Shown: positions 16,728 to 24,533 of the stretch, one piece after another
Layout of the letters: each line of letters opens with the position of its first letter
How positions within the stretch are numbered: the stretch's first letter is position 1
From: Jiella marina
GTDB taxonomy: Bacteria > Pseudomonadota > Alphaproteobacteria > Rhizobiales > Rhizobiaceae
NCBI RefSeq assembly: GCF_024359545.1
Contig: NZ_JAKQZG010000001.1
Location: forward strand, 620,001 to 684,000
Direction: 5' to 3'
Length of the DNA stretch: 64,000 nucleotides
Translations under genes and position numbers: made by a program
Notes under the pieces: model-generated
What the model was told of the DNA's origin: nothing
The model's database searches: none
What the model saw: the letters and a program-made list of their open reading frames with translations, nothing else

Positions 16728-17762
16728 TCAGTTCGCGGGTTCCGCGGGGCCGGGCTGCGGGTCGGATGCGTCCGGTGCAGCGTCGTCCGGCGAGGTGGAA
16801 GCGTCAGCGGCCTCGCCCGACCCGGGGTTCGCGGTCGGGTCCTCTGCCGCCTCATCCCCGGTACTGGCTGCCCCCCCATCCATGGCCGGCGCGGCGACGC
16901 CATCCGGGTCCGTCGGAGCGTCACCGGAAATTCCCAGATTGGTGGTCGGCATCTGCGGAACGCCGATTGCACCGCCCTCTGCCTGAGCCGGCGCATCGGT
17001 CGAGATCGCCGGCGAGACCTCATCGGATCCCTCCGCCACGCCGGTCGGGGCGACCGCCTGGCCCTGCGCCGCGGCGCCTTCGCCAGATGCGGCCACGTCC
17101 GGACTGTCGGCACCCCCATCGATCAGGTCCAGAAGAATGCGCGCCCGGCTGGACATGGCGGAAGGCGTGCCCCCATCGTTGACGAGAGATTCGAGAAGCG
17201 GTCGCGCCGTCTGGGCGTCTCCGGCTTTCCAGGCAGCGAGGGCGATCGCTTCGCGCGCCGGAAAGCGCAAGGGTTCGCTGTCGCCGGACAAGCGCTCGAC
17301 CCGCGAACGGACCTCCTCCAAGCTACCCGAGTCGACAAGAACGTAGGCTGCACGGATTGCGGCCATATCGCGCATGGTCTGAGGCGCGCCGCTGTCGGAA
17401 GCCACGGCGTCGAAAGCCGAGACCGCGGCCGCCGCATCTCCCATCTCGGCCTCGATCCCGCCAATGCTCATCCGGGCGAGCGCGGGATAGGCGCCGACGC
17501 CCTCGGCGACGATCGCTTCAAGAGCGGCGATAGCTTCCTCGTTCTGGCCCTCTTCGGCCAGAGTGAGGGCGGCGGCGTAGCGATCTCCCGCCGCATTCGC
17601 CTGGGAGGTCGTATAGCGCTCATAGGACACATAGCCGATCGTCACGGCCAGAACGAGCACTACACCGCCGAGGAGATAGGCGCCAAAGCGGGTCCAGAGC
17701 GCTTTCACCCTGTCCTGGCGAAGCTCTTCATCGACTTCGCGAATAAAACTGTCGTCGCTCAT
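16728..17762 (-). CDS. Membrane-anchored TPR protein, YfgM-like
   Basis: 344 residues. The N-terminus [23 protein letters not shown] followed by one membrane helix (about residues 27-45) is characteristic of YfgM/TPR_21 proteins, which face the periplasm and assist outer-membrane protein biogenesis. Helical TPR-like repeats cover about 50-220. The last 110 residues are a low-complexity tail rich in A, P, G, D and S, probably disordered. In related genomes a bamB gene often sits between this gene and der; here der follows directly after 38 bp. Confidence 0.8.
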   Translation of the reverse strand: MSDDSFIREVDEELRQDRVKALWTRFGAYLLGGVVLVLAVTIGYVSYERYTTSQANAAGDRYAAALTLAEEGQNEEAIAALEAIVAEGVGAYPALARMSIGGIEAEMGDAAAAVSAFDAVASDSGAPQTMRDMAAIRAAYVLVDSGSLEEVRSRVERLSGDSEPLRFPAREAIALAAWKAGDAQTARPLLESLVNDGGTPSAMSSRARILLDLIDGGADSPDVAASGEGAAAQGQAVAPTGVAEGSDEVSPAISTDAPAQAEGGAIGVPQMPTTNLGISGDAPTDPDGVAAPAMDGGAASTGDEAAEDPTANPGSGEAADASTSPDDAAPDASDPQPGPAEPAN

Positions 17763-17876
17763 GCCTTCGCTTTCCTCCTCTTTCGTCGGCGCGGCACCGG
17801 AATAGCCAAACCGGCGAAAATCAAGGCGTCTTCTAACGATTTTTCACGCCGTTGAAAGGGCAGAGCGACAAGCGCG

Positions 17877-18452
17877 TCACGGAAGAGGCGAGACGCCGAA
17901 CAGCCAGGCGTGGAGTCCGCCAATGAAAACGGCGCTCGACGCCAGGCCGATCACGATGGCCACGATATCCCCGCGAAACGCTGGCACGGCTCCAGCAGAA
18001 GTCTCCGGCCGGCCGAGGGCGTTGACATAATCGACCACCGCCCAGACGCCGAACGCGCCGAACAGGACGACATCGGCCGTTCCGCCATTCGCGAGAAGAT
18101 GCGCGAAAGCCCAGATGGCAACGCCGAGCACCATCGGATGATGCACGCTTTGCTTGATCCGGCCGGCCGGCGCATAGGCCGCACCGACGAGGATGAGCGA
18201 AACCGGCACAAGAACCAGCGCCAGATGCCGCAACCCGGCTGGTGGGGTGTAGAGAGCGGACTGCTCCATGCGGGCCAGGCCATAGCCGTGGACGACCATC
18301 ACCACGCCGATCAGGGACAGAATCGAGTAGATGCCCTTGAAACGCGCTTCGCCGAAGCGCTCGAGCATGGCGTTGCGGCCCTTTTCGGAAAAAATGCGTA
18401 GGGAATGCAGCCCGAGAAAGATCACGAGCCCCAGAACCAGTGCGACCACGTT
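17877..18452 (-). CDS. NnrU family membrane protein
   Basis: 191 residues from a GTG at 18452 (a TTG at 18458 is closer to the AGGAAGG ribosome site at 18463-18469). The longest frame begins at 18602, but its extra 50 residues lack family character and would overlap the divergent MAPEG gene. The protein has about five to six membrane segments and the NnrU pattern: LGLHSLRIFSEKGRNAMLERFGEARFKGIYSILS, then HPMVLGVAIWAFAHLLANG. NnrU was named in denitrification clusters, but many family members lie outside them, as here. Exact role unknown. Confidence 0.88.
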   Translation of the reverse strand, partial: NVVALVLGLVIFLGLHSLRIFSEKGRNAMLERFGEARFKGIYSILSLIGVVMVVHGYGLARMEQSALYTPPAGLRHLALVLVPVSLILVGAAYAPAGRIKQSVHHPMVLGVAIWAFAHLLANGGTADVVLFGAFGVWAVVDYVNALGRPETSAGAVPAFRGDIVAIVIGLASSAVFIGGLHAWLFGVSPLP

Positions 18453-18601
18453 CAAACCCCTTCCTGGGCGCACGCCCGCCGATGGCCGGCACCAGACCGG
18501 CTTTTGCAATCGGCTCCAGTCAGCCGGCGCAATTGACCATCGCCGCGATTTTGCTACGAGACAGCCGGCAAAGGAAGTATGCGGAAGGGCTTGGCAGCAC
18601 A

Positions 18602-19006
18602 ATGAATACGGATGCGGTGGCAGCGGTCGCCCTCTATGCGGGCCTCAACACGTTCATCCTGATCTGGCTCGCCGTCCAGACCGGCCGGATCCGTCAGCAG
18701 GAGAAGGTCTTCATGGGCGATGGCGGCAACCCGCGCATGATCCGCGTGATGCGGGGCCACGCCAACGCCATCGAGTTCATTCCCATGACGCTGATCGCGA
18801 TGCTCGGCGCGGCGCTTCTTGGGACGCCGGCGCTCATTCTCCACGCTCTGGGCGTCCTGCTCACCATCGGTCGCTTCGTTCACGCCCTGCATTTCACGGC
18901 CGCCGATGCGCCCGCCTGGCAACGGTTCGCTGGCACGAGCCTGTCCCTGCTCGCCATGGCGGGAGCCGCTCTGGCAGCTTTGGTGGCGGGCGCGTTGTCC
19001 CTGTAA
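18602..19006 (+). CDS. MAPEG family membrane protein
   Basis: 134 residues from the ATG at 18602; the longer frame from 18440 lies over the divergent NnrU start. Four hydrophobic helices are visible. The family pattern is clear: RIRQQEKVFMGDGGNPRMIRVMRGHANAIEFIPMTL, with the glutathione-binding-type R-x3-N-x2-E segment (RGHANAIEF). MAPEG proteins include microsomal glutathione transferases; bacterial members are mostly uncharacterised. Confidence 0.9.
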   Translation: MNTDAVAAVALYAGLNTFILIWLAVQTGRIRQQEKVFMGDGGNPRMIRVMRGHANAIEFIPMTLIAMLGAALLGTPALILHALGVLLTIGRFVHALHFTAADAPAWQRFAGTSLSLLAMAGAALAALVAGALSL

Positions 19007-19055
19007 GACACGAGCCACAAGGCGGGCGGCGCCGCTGGAACTGAGGAGGAGAGCG

Positions 19056-19289
19056 ATGCCGAAGCACTATCCCCTGCCCAGACGCTTCAACGCCGCCCTG
19101 AGCGAAGCTGCCTATGATCGGCTCCGGGCGCTCAATGAAAAATGGTCGCTCTCCAACAATTATCTGCTGACGGTCCTGCTCGAAAATCTCGACTCCCTGG
19201 CCGACGCCGAAAAACTCGACGCGGCCTTTGCGGAATTTGTCGAGACCTATGGAGCGCCGAACGGGGGAATGACCGCTCGATCGGGTTGA
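19056..19289 (+). CDS. Small conserved hypothetical protein
   Basis: 77 residues. The start follows a GAGGAGG ribosome site at good spacing, 49 bp after the MAPEG stop, so it may be co-transcribed. The sequence is soluble and helical (LSEAAYDRLRALNEKWSLSNNYLLTVLLENLD). The layout RRFNAALSEAAYDRLRALNEK...NNYLLTVLLENL recalls ribbon-helix-helix DNA-binding proteins, but I cannot confirm this. It is not part of the nearby toxin-antitoxin pair, which is on the other strand. Confidence 0.6.
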   Translation: MPKHYPLPRRFNAALSEAAYDRLRALNEKWSLSNNYLLTVLLENLDSLADAEKLDAAFAEFVETYGAPNGGMTARSG

Positions 19290-19404
19290 GACACAGTGGA
19301 TTCGGCTCTGGTTGTGTATGCACTGAAACGCGGCCTTTCGAGCAATCGAGGCCAGTCAATAGCCGCTTGAAACGACCGCCGTGGTTTGACCTCCTTCCGC
19401 GAGA

Positions 19405-19737
19405 TCAAAAAATCTCCAGGCATGACAATTCGTCATCGAGGAAAAAGCGCTCGATCACATCACGATGACGACGCAAGCTCTGGTGAATGCTCGCTGTCGG
19501 TTGGTTACCCATCCGCAGCCATATCACTTTTGGGGGCGATCCATAGTATGTCGCCATCTCGGCCATATCGGCGTCCTGTGAGACGAGGATGTATCCGTTC
19601 AATCCGGCGAATTCCCACACGTCTCGATCGCTTGCCTGATCCAGGCCGATCAACCGCACCTGGGTCGAATGCGGGAAGACGTCAGCCAGATGACTGCAGA
19701 GCTTGAAGCTCAAGTTCTGATCGAACAGGAGCTTCAT
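19405..19737 (-). CDS. DUF5615 PIN-like putative toxin
   Basis: 110 residues. The start KLLFDQNLSFKL holds the first acidic residue of the PIN-like fold, and SDRDVWEFAGLNGYILVSQDADMAEM holds the others. This is the pattern of DUF5615 proteins (Mut7-C-like PIN domain), which are usually encoded after a DUF433 protein as a putative toxin-antitoxin module. Its ATG overlaps the DUF433 stop (ATGA), so translation is coupled. RNase activity is predicted from the family only. Confidence 0.85.
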   Translation of the reverse strand: MKLLFDQNLSFKLCSHLADVFPHSTQVRLIGLDQASDRDVWEFAGLNGYILVSQDADMAEMATYYGSPPKVIWLRMGNQPTASIHQSLRRHRDVIERFFLDDELSCLEIF

Positions 19738-19964
19738 TCGGCAGCGGATAGGATTTGCCGTTCGCGATCCGCAGCAAAAGCGAGGGCGGCACGAATGTCC
19801 GCTTCCTTGATCTCCGGAAAGTCGGACATGATCTCCTGCTCCGTCATACCACAGGAGAGCCAGCCGAGAATGTCGGCGACAGAGATGCGAGTGCCCCGGA
19901 TGATCGGCCGACCACCACGCTTGCCTGCTTCAAGCACGATGACGCCATGGTTGTGTCTGATCAT
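19734..19964 (-). CDS. DUF433 putative antitoxin
   Basis: 76 residues with the DUF433 core GRPIIRGTRISVADILGWLSCGMTEQEIMSDFPEIKEADIRAALAFA shown here in parts: GGRPIIRGTRISV, then GMTEQEIMSDFP, then ADIRAALAFA. This is a small helix-turn-helix-like domain, the usual partner of DUF5615. The gene overlaps by 4 bp both its toxin partner downstream and the molybdopterin oxidoreductase upstream. The pair therefore seems to be expressed from the oxidoreductase transcript unless an internal promoter exists. Confidence 0.85.
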   Translation of the reverse strand: MIRHNHGVIVLEAGKRGGRPIIRGTRISVADILGWLSCGMTEQEIMSDFPEIKEADIRAALAFAADRERQILSAAE

Positions 19965-22117
19965 TCCACCCGTCCCGTCTTCAGATGGCTCTCGGTCATA
20001 GATGGATCAGAGTCTGCCCTGAGCCAAACCCGGTTGTCGTGAAACGCCGCGCCGCCGAAAGGCGCGACGGGATCGGCGCCGGTGAGAGTGTTGATGCCCT
20101 CGCCGTCGAGGAAATCGGAATTCGCCCAAAGACCTTCATGGACCAGGACACCGGGGCGGACCGTCTCGCTCAGCTTGAGTTTCAGCCGCACTTCGCCGCG
20201 GTCATTGCCGATCGTGATGATCGCGCCCTCGTCCAGCCCCTCGCGCGCAGCGTCATCGGGATGGATCATCAGTTCAGGCCCGCCTTCGCGGCTTCGTGAG
20301 CCGGGCGTTTCGGCAAAGGTCGAGTTCAGAAACTGCCGCGCCGGCGAGGTCGCCAGACGATAGGGATGCGCCTCGTCGACGGTCTCGATCAGATCCACAT
20401 GGTCGGGAAAAGCCGGAAGCCTCGTATGCGGCCCTTGCGGGCCGAGGCTTTCCGGCGGCCGGTTCGGCGCCATCGCCCCGGTCCAGTCCGGCTTGAAGCG
20501 GAACTTGCCGTCGGGCCAGGCAAAGCCTCGCACGAAATGTGCGGTCTCGAAATCCGGCTGTTTGTCGATCCAGCGATCCCCTTTCAGCCCGTCGAAACCG
20601 GCCGTATAGCCGGCCTTCTTCAACATGTTGTCAATCAGCGCGCGCTCGGTGAGCCCGAAGCCCGGCCGATCCGCCACGCCGAGTCGCTTGGCGAGTTCCT
20701 CGATGACGAAATGGTTGGTCCGCACCGCTGCCGGCGGCTCGACCAGCTTCGGCCCGAGCACGATGTGGTTCTGCCCGCCGCCGCGATAGATGTCGTCATG
20801 CTCCAGAAACATGCTCGCGGGGATGACGAGATCGGCGAGCTTGGCCGTATCGGTCATGAACTGCTCATGCACCGCGACGAAGAGATCGTCACGCATGAAG
20901 CCCTGCCTCACCAACCGCTGCTCGGGACAGACATTCACCGGATTGGTGTTCTGGATCAGCATCGCCGTCACCGGTGGGCCATTCGGGAGAGCCGCGGCAT
21001 CGCCAGTCAGGACAGCGCCGATCCTCGACTGATCGAGAAACCGGATCGACGGGTCGCGATTGGCCGCTCCCATGATCTCGGACTTGTCGAGGCCGAAGAT
21101 GTCGGAATTGGAGTGAAACGCGCCGCCGCCCTCATGCTGCCAATGACCGTAGACGACCGGAACCGACGAGGCGGCATGCATGGCCAGAACGCCGTTCCTC
21201 TGCCGGGTGAAGCCGTAGCCGAGACGGAAATAGGTCTTCGGCGTCTTGCCGATCAGCGCCGCGAAGGCCTCGATCGCCTCGACCGAAAGGCCGGTGATCG
21301 AAGCCGCCCATTCCGGTCCCCGCGTCTTCAAATGCGCTTCGAGCCCGGCCGGATCGTCGCCATAGCGAGCGAGATAGTCACGGTCGGCGGTGCCATCGCG
21401 AAAGGCGATGTGCATCAGCGCGCAAGCCAATGCCGCATCGGTGCCCGGCCGAAGCTTCAGGGCCATGTCGGCCTGCTTCATCGTGGCGTTGTCATAGATG
21501 TCGATAACGACGATCTTCGCGCCGCGCTCCTTCCGGGCCCTGGCCGCATGAGTCATCACATTGACCTGCGTCGCCACCGCATTGGTGCCCCAGATCACCA
21601 CGCAGTCGGATTTGGCGATCTCGCGCGGATCGGAGCCGCGCATCGCCCCCGCCCCGGCGAACCATCCGGTCCATGCCATGTTGGTGCAGATCGTGTCGAA
21701 CTGGCCGGAATAGCGCTTGGCATGGCGCAGACGGTGGATGCCGTCGCGCTGTACGAGACCCATGGTCCCGGCATATTGATAGGGCCATACGGTTTCCGAG
21801 CCGTGCCGCGCCTCGGCCTGCACGAATTTCTCGGCAATCAGGTCGAGCGCATCGTCCCAGCCGATCTCGCGCCATTCGCCGGCGCCCTTTTCGCCAACGC
21901 GCTGAAGCGGTTTCAGCAATCTGTTCGCGTGATGGATCCGCTCGGCATAGCGCGCCACCTTGGCGCAGATGACCCCCGCCGTATAATCGTTCTCGGCCGC
22001 GCCGCGCAGGCGCCCGATCTGCCCTCCTTCCAGTATCTCCACGTCCAGCGCGCAGGTCGACGGACAGTCATGGGGACAGGCACTATGGCCGGTGGCAATG
22101 GGAAGCGGCTTGTTCAT
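19961..22117 (-). CDS. Molybdopterin oxidoreductase family protein
   Basis: 718 residues. The N-terminus has a 4Fe-4S binding pattern CPHDCPSTCALD with a fourth cysteine in GVICAK. It continues with WREIGWDDALDLIAEKF, the molybdopterin-domain signature, and later VPVVYGHWQHEGGGAFHS, DLVIPASMFLEHDD and the C-terminal MopB-type barrel (MIHPDDAAREG). This places it with formate dehydrogenase/DMSO reductase-type bis-MGD enzymes of the soluble, single-subunit kind. No partner subunit or MGD synthesis gene lies nearby. The substrate cannot be read from the sequence. The stop overlaps the DUF433 start (ATGA). Confidence 0.9.
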   Translation of the reverse strand: MNKPLPIATGHSACPHDCPSTCALDVEILEGGQIGRLRGAAENDYTAGVICAKVARYAERIHHANRLLKPLQRVGEKGAGEWREIGWDDALDLIAEKFVQAEARHGSETVWPYQYAGTMGLVQRDGIHRLRHAKRYSGQFDTICTNMAWTGWFAGAGAMRGSDPREIAKSDCVVIWGTNAVATQVNVMTHAARARKERGAKIVVIDIYDNATMKQADMALKLRPGTDAALACALMHIAFRDGTADRDYLARYGDDPAGLEAHLKTRGPEWAASITGLSVEAIEAFAALIGKTPKTYFRLGYGFTRQRNGVLAMHAASSVPVVYGHWQHEGGGAFHSNSDIFGLDKSEIMGAANRDPSIRFLDQSRIGAVLTGDAAALPNGPPVTAMLIQNTNPVNVCPEQRLVRQGFMRDDLFVAVHEQFMTDTAKLADLVIPASMFLEHDDIYRGGGQNHIVLGPKLVEPPAAVRTNHFVIEELAKRLGVADRPGFGLTERALIDNMLKKAGYTAGFDGLKGDRWIDKQPDFETAHFVRGFAWPDGKFRFKPDWTGAMAPNRPPESLGPQGPHTRLPAFPDHVDLIETVDEAHPYRLATSPARQFLNSTFAETPGSRSREGGPELMIHPDDAAREGLDEGAIITIGNDRGEVRLKLKLSETVRPGVLVHEGLWANSDFLDGEGINTLTGADPVAPFGGAAFHDNRVWLRADSDPSMTESHLKTGRVE

Positions 22118-22265
22118 GAGCCAGCTTTAGCAAAATTTACGTCCGACGCGCCACGTTTTCGAACCCTTGCGACTCCGGGATTCTCTATTGGGCAAGCCCG
22201 AAAAGCGCTGCATTTCGCCACAGTTGGTGTTCCTGCGACCGCTTGACTCAGGGAGCGATTTTATA

Positions 22266-22280
22266 GAACAAAATAGGAAC
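22266..22280 (+). promoter_or_regulatory. LexA (SOS) box, GAAC-N7-GAAC
   Basis: GAAC at 22266-22269 and GAAC at 22277-22280 are separated by exactly seven bases. This direct repeat (GTTC-N7-GTTC on the other strand) is the established LexA operator of alphaproteobacteria. It ends 29 bp before the imuA start, so the whole mutagenesis cassette is probably DNA-damage inducible. Confidence 0.88.
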
Positions 22281-22309
22281 ATTCATTTCGTCGAAGGGTC
22301 GAGCCGAAG

Positions 22310-23068
22310 GTGTCGCCGGAAGCTGCCATAGAGTCGTTGCGTGCCCGTATCCAGGCGATCGAAAGCGGCAACAGACATGAGAAGTCGACGCTGCCCTTCG
22401 GCGTCGCCAGCCTCGATTCGAAGCTGCCGGAGGGCGGCCTGGCGCTGGGTGCGCTGCACGAGATCGCGGGTGGTGGCAGCGGGGCCGGTGATGGCCCGGC
22501 GGCGGCGCTGTTTGCCGCCGGCATCGCGGCGCGCACGAAGGGCAAGGTGCTGTGGTGCCTGTCGCGGCCGGATCTCTTCGCGCCGGCGCTCGCCCAGGCG
22601 GGGCTGCACCCCGACCGGGTGATCTATGTCGAGGCGAGGAACGACAAGACGGTTCTCGCCTGCATGGAGGAAGGGCTCGCCCATGGCGGCCCGGCCGTGG
22701 TGGTGGCGGAGGTCGCGCGGCTTTCCATGGTGGCCTCGCGCCGGCTCAATCTCGCGGCGGAAAAGACCGGTTGCCTCGCGATCGCGCTCCGGCGCTGGTC
22801 GCGGGCGAAGGATGCGGCCGAATTCGGCCAGCCGACCGCCGCCGCCACCCGCTGGAAGATCACCGCCCTGCCCTCGGCGCCCTTGCCGACACCGGGTATC
22901 GGGCGCCCGCGCTGGCGGGTGGAATTGTTGCGTTGTCGCGGCGGAGAGACCGCCGTCCACGAATTGGAGGCCTGCGATGCCAAGGGTCGTCTCGCTCTTC
23001 CTTCCCACCTGGCCGACGGATCGGCTGCGGCGCGAACTGGCCGACCCAAACGCCGCGCCAGCGGATGA
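22310..23068 (+). CDS. imuA: ImuA, SOS mutagenesis accessory protein
   Basis: 252 residues, GTG start. The LPFGVASLDSKLPEGGLALGALHEIAGG start and the RecA-like core without a full Walker A loop are typical of ImuA. ImuA works with ImuB and DnaE2 in damage-induced mutagenesis. The C-terminal 90 bases overlap the start of imuB in another frame, which is common for this cassette. A LexA box lies just upstream. Confidence 0.92.
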   Translation: MSPEAAIESLRARIQAIESGNRHEKSTLPFGVASLDSKLPEGGLALGALHEIAGGGSGAGDGPAAALFAAGIAARTKGKVLWCLSRPDLFAPALAQAGLHPDRVIYVEARNDKTVLACMEEGLAHGGPAVVVAEVARLSMVASRRLNLAAEKTGCLAIALRRWSRAKDAAEFGQPTAAATRWKITALPSAPLPTPGIGRPRWRVELLRCRGGETAVHELEACDAKGRLALPSHLADGSAAARTGRPKRRASG

Positions 23069-24533
23069 TCCGGGCACCGGGAGCACGGGGACAGACGAAC
23101 CGCTCGTCCTGGTCGGGCGGGAGAAGAACACCCGTGTGGTGATGGCCGCCGATCGCGCGGCTCAGGCGCAAGGCGTTCGCATCGGCATGCCGGCGGCAAA
23201 GGCCGAGGCGATGATGACGGGCCTTGCCCTTCGCCCTTTCGACGCGGCGGGTGACGGCCAGGCGCTCGAGCGCCTCGCGATCTGGATTTGCGAACGCTTC
23301 GCTCCGATCGTCGCCGTCGACGGGCGGGACGGGATCGTCATCGATTCCACCGGTGCCGACCATCTTCATGGCGGCGAGGCGGCGATGCTCGACACGCTGG
23401 TCACCCGGCTTGCGGCAGCCGGCATAACGGCCCGCGCGGCGATCGCGGATAATCGTGCCACAGCCTATGCGCTCGCCCGTTACAGGGCCGATCCCTGCCT
23501 CGTCGCGCCCCCCGGCCACGGATCGGCGATCCTTGCCCCCCTGCCTGTCGAAGCTCTGCGCCTTCCCGGCGAAACGGCGGGAGCGCTACGCGATCTCGGC
23601 TTTCAGACGGTCGGCGACTGCCTTGCCCAGCCCCGCGCACCGCTCGTCAAGCGTTTCGGCGAAACCTTCGGCAGAAGGCTGGGCCAGGCAGCCGGCTGGC
23701 TCGCCGAGCCGATCACGCCGCTGAGCCCGCCCGAGACGGTTTCGGCCCTGCGGAATTTCGCCGAACCGATCGGCGCCGCCGAAACCATCGCCCGCTATGT
23801 CGGCAAGCTGGTCGTGACGCTTTGCGCGGATCTGGAACGAAAGTCCCTCGGCGTCCGCCGGCTCGATCTGATCTGCCGGCGCGTCGACAATCGCAACGAG
23901 GCGGTGCGCGTCACCACCGCGCGGCCGGTGCGCGATGTCGGGCGGCTCACCCGGCTGCTTTGCGACAAGATCGAGACGATCGCGCCTGGCTTTGGCATCG
24001 AGACGATGTCACTCGTGGCCACGCTGGCAGAACCGCTGGCGCCCGAACAGAAGCTCGCGCCGCTTGCCGATGCGATCCATCCCGATGTCGACAGCCTGAT
24101 CGACACGCTCGCCAACCGGGTGGGCGAAGAGCGGCTCTATCGTCTGGCGCCGGTGGAAAGCGACGTGCCCGAGCGCGCGGTTCGGCGCGTTCCGGCACTG
24201 GCACCGGAAACCGGGCAAAGCTGGCGCATGGACTGGCCCCGTCCCTCGCGCCTTCTCGGCCGACCCGAGCCCATTGAGACCATGGCGCTCCTGCCCGACC
24301 ATCCGCCGGCCTTCTTCACCTGGCGCGGCGTTAGGCGGCGGGTGCGCGTCGCCGACGGGCCGGAACGCATTTTCGGCGAATGGTGGAAGCGCGACGCCGA
24401 ACTCGCCGCCGTGCGCGACTATTTCCATGTCGAAGACGAAGGCGGCGAGCGCTTCTGGATCTTTCGCTCCGGCAATGGCGAAGATCAGGTGACCGGCTCG
24501 CAGCGCTGGTTTCTGCATGGCCTCTTCGCATGA
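22977..24533 (+). CDS. imuB: ImuB, Y-family polymerase-like protein
   Basis: 518 residues from the ATG at 22977, which follows a GGAGG site by six bases; the N-terminus [17 protein letters not shown] is the usual ImuB start. It has the Y-family fold, but as in other ImuB proteins the acidic catalytic residues are not conserved, so it acts as an adaptor linking DnaE2 to the beta clamp. HhH segment around [22 protein letters not shown]. The gene overlaps imuA by 92 bp and its stop overlaps the dnaE2 start (ATGA). Confidence 0.93.
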   Translation: MPRVVSLFLPTWPTDRLRRELADPNAAPADDPGTGSTGTDEPLVLVGREKNTRVVMAADRAAQAQGVRIGMPAAKAEAMMTGLALRPFDAAGDGQALERLAIWICERFAPIVAVDGRDGIVIDSTGADHLHGGEAAMLDTLVTRLAAAGITARAAIADNRATAYALARYRADPCLVAPPGHGSAILAPLPVEALRLPGETAGALRDLGFQTVGDCLAQPRAPLVKRFGETFGRRLGQAAGWLAEPITPLSPPETVSALRNFAEPIGAAETIARYVGKLVVTLCADLERKSLGVRRLDLICRRVDNRNEAVRVTTARPVRDVGRLTRLLCDKIETIAPGFGIETMSLVATLAEPLAPEQKLAPLADAIHPDVDSLIDTLANRVGEERLYRLAPVESDVPERAVRRVPALAPETGQSWRMDWPRPSRLLGRPEPIETMALLPDHPPAFFTWRGVRRRVRVADGPERIFGEWWKRDAELAAVRDYFHVEDEGGERFWIFRSGNGEDQVTGSQRWFLHGLFA

